Assembly: GCA_020635115.1 (NCBI GenBank)
Contig: JACKAK010000010.1
Span: forward strand, 89,251-153,250
Reading direction: 5' to 3'
Length of the DNA: 64,000 nt
From: Halobacteriovoraceae bacterium
GTDB taxonomy: Bacteria > Bdellovibrionota > Bacteriovoracia > Bacteriovoracales > Bacteriovoracaceae
In this document: positions 62,985 to 64,000 of the stretch, piece after piece
How positions within the stretch are numbered: the first letter of the stretch is position 1
Layout: each line of letters begins with the position of its first letter
Program-made: the position numbers and the translations under genes
The notes under the pieces: generated by a model
What the model saw: the letters and a program-made list of their open reading frames with translations, nothing else
What the model was told of the DNA's origin: nothing
Database searches by the model: none

Positions 62985-64000
62985 ATCCATCAATATATTT
63001 AAACGCGGTTTTTCTTAGTCCTTGAATATCATTTGATTGCGGCCTTTTGGAGAGTTTTCTCATTTTTTGAGATTTCGTCCCTGTGGCCTGTTTGAACATT
63101 TGAATCAAAGCTTTTCCAATGGCCTTGGCCATAAGTGGAGGAACTGCGTTTCCTATTTGTCTCCATTGAGATGAAATACTCCCTAAAAATTCAAATTGCT
63201 CAGGAAAACTTTGTATAGATGCTGCTTCTCTTACAGTGAGATATCTATTTTCAGTAGGGTGGTAATAGTTATGTCTATGAGTCATCATAGTAGGCCCTGG
63301 CCTCTTTGAATCAAGTCGGTGATATTTTGTTTGTCTGAATCTATTTTCAGGAAGCTCCTGCCAATTTACTCCTAATTTTAAACTTTTAGATAGAAATTCG
63401 TTTTCATCTCGTTCATATCTAATTCCTCTTCCCTCAGGTATTCGCTTAATGCGTTTAAGGTCAAGATCATTGGAGATTTGAGCATCTTCTTTAGAGTGAT
63501 TTTTAACTTTTTTACCAAGAAGTTCAATTTTTTTAAATGCCTCGCCTATGGTCAAAGCTGGAATAAAAGACTGTCCAACTAGGGTATCGTGAGTGCAAAG
63601 TGGGAATTGAATTTGTTCATTGATCCGAGAACCGATGATAATAGTTCTTTTTCTTTTCTCGGGAACTCCATATTTTTGAGATTCCAACACTTTTGCTTCA
63701 AGATTATAACCTAATTTTGAAAATTCTTTGAAAATGGATAAAAGGGTTTGTTCATTTTTTTTAGCAAGTAACCCGGTTACATTTTCGATACAGACATAAT
63801 ATGGCTTGGTAATTTTAACTACCCTTAAAAACTGCAAGAACAAACTATTTCTTTTATCTTTTGGATTTCCTCTACCTACAGTTGAAAATCCCTGACAGGG
63901 TGGACCTCCAACTACTACGTGGACTTCTTGACCTTTTAATAACTCCAGAAGTTCTGATTCATGTAATTTGGTTATATCACCACAGAAATTTGTTGCATGT
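62971..64000 (-). CDS. DNA (cytosine-5)-methyltransferase (N-terminus beyond right edge)
   Basis: The frame is open to the right edge, giving at least 343 residues; the N-terminal SAM-binding motif I lies outside. Motif IV GPPCQGFS with the catalytic Cys is near 63890, then IENVTG (motif VI), KYGVPEKRKRTIIIG (motif VIII), a variable target-recognition region, RYLTVREAASIQSFP (motif IX) and QIGNAVPPLMAKAIG (motif X). It is a complete C5 methyltransferase core. Target sequence cannot be read directly. Whether an endonuclease partner follows is unknown, since no restriction gene lies on its downstream side here. Confidence 0.92.
   Translation of the reverse strand, partial: HATNFCGDITKLHESELLELLKGQEVHVVVGGPPCQGFSTVGRGNPKDKRNSLFLQFLRVVKITKPYYVCIENVTGLLAKKNEQTLLSIFKEFSKLGYNLEAKVLESQKYGVPEKRKRTIIIGSRINEQIQFPLCTHDTLVGQSFIPALTIGEAFKKIELLGKKVKNHSKEDAQISNDLDLKRIKRIPEGRGIRYERDENEFLSKSLKLGVNWQELPENRFRQTKYHRLDSKRPGPTMMTHRHNYYHPTENRYLTVREAASIQSFPEQFEFLGSISSQWRQIGNAVPPLMAKAIGKALIQMFKQATGTKSQKMRKLSKRPQSNDIQGLRKTAFKYIDGSKQL

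Noticed and set aside
1..64000. CRISPR arrays, prophage or intact insertion sequences.
   Set aside because: I saw no regularly spaced direct repeats, no phage structural genes and no complete transposase; only the IS607-type remnant at about 3 kb.

Overview
The window reads as a chromosomal segment of a low-GC (about one third G+C by eye) Gram-negative bacterium. Outer-membrane-type signal peptides, FecR and LysM proteins, PilZ proteins, a cytoplasmic chemoreceptor and the tmk-holB-ricT and tilS-ftsH-folP gene orders suggest Bdellovibrionota, probably the Bacteriovorax side of the phylum. That placement is inference; no rRNA is present. Coding density is high on both strands. There is one tRNA gene, no CRISPR array, and only one small mobile-element remnant.

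Layout. 1-2577: the 5' part of a large exported/membrane protein running off the left edge. 2968-3760: a decayed IS607-type element (start of tnpA, end of tnpB) with a 300-bp foreign piece between. 3.8-11 kb: gcvP (a fused version of the two-subunit enzyme), rsmJ, apaG, a PfkB kinase and asnS. 11-20.4 kb: a response regulator/kinase, then a leftward run tmk-holB-ricT-sbcD-sbcC. 20.5-23.6 kb: a membrane PilZ protein, an exported nuclease-like protein and a LysM protein. 23.8-31.4 kb: a CAT-anticodon tRNA, tilS-ftsH-folP, an exported trypsin-like protease and a cytochrome c. 31.4-39 kb: a tightly coupled six-gene leftward operon (Ddl-like ATP-grasp ligase, PLP-GNAT-PLP fusion, C45 acyltransferase, class III aminotransferase, two CoA-transferase subunits) with a perfect 26-bp dyad upstream and a divergent TPR/winged-helix regulator. 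40.5-47.7 kb: an exported protein, a RimI-like acetyltransferase and the rimP-nusA-infB-rbfA-truB translation operon. 47.7-64 kb: FecR, MscS and cNMP-binding proteins, a PAS chemoreceptor next to bacteriohemerythrin, pgsA-serB-LRR, PilZ, glpX, a RatA-like protein, a YggS-type protein, an isopenicillin-N-synthase-like oxygenase, a PAS histidine kinase, and a cytosine-5 DNA methyltransferase cut by the right edge.

Most of the window is housekeeping: translation (asnS, rimP-nusA-infB-rbfA-truB, tilS, rsmJ), replication and repair (holB, sbcCD, tmk), lipid and central metabolism (pgsA, glpX, gcvP, serB). The two signals I find most worth following are the six-gene 31.4-39 kb operon, which looks like a dedicated pathway for an amino-acid-derived metabolite, and a strong excess of the tetranucleotide GGCC across the window, in genes and intergenic DNA, which dictates alanine codon choice by context.
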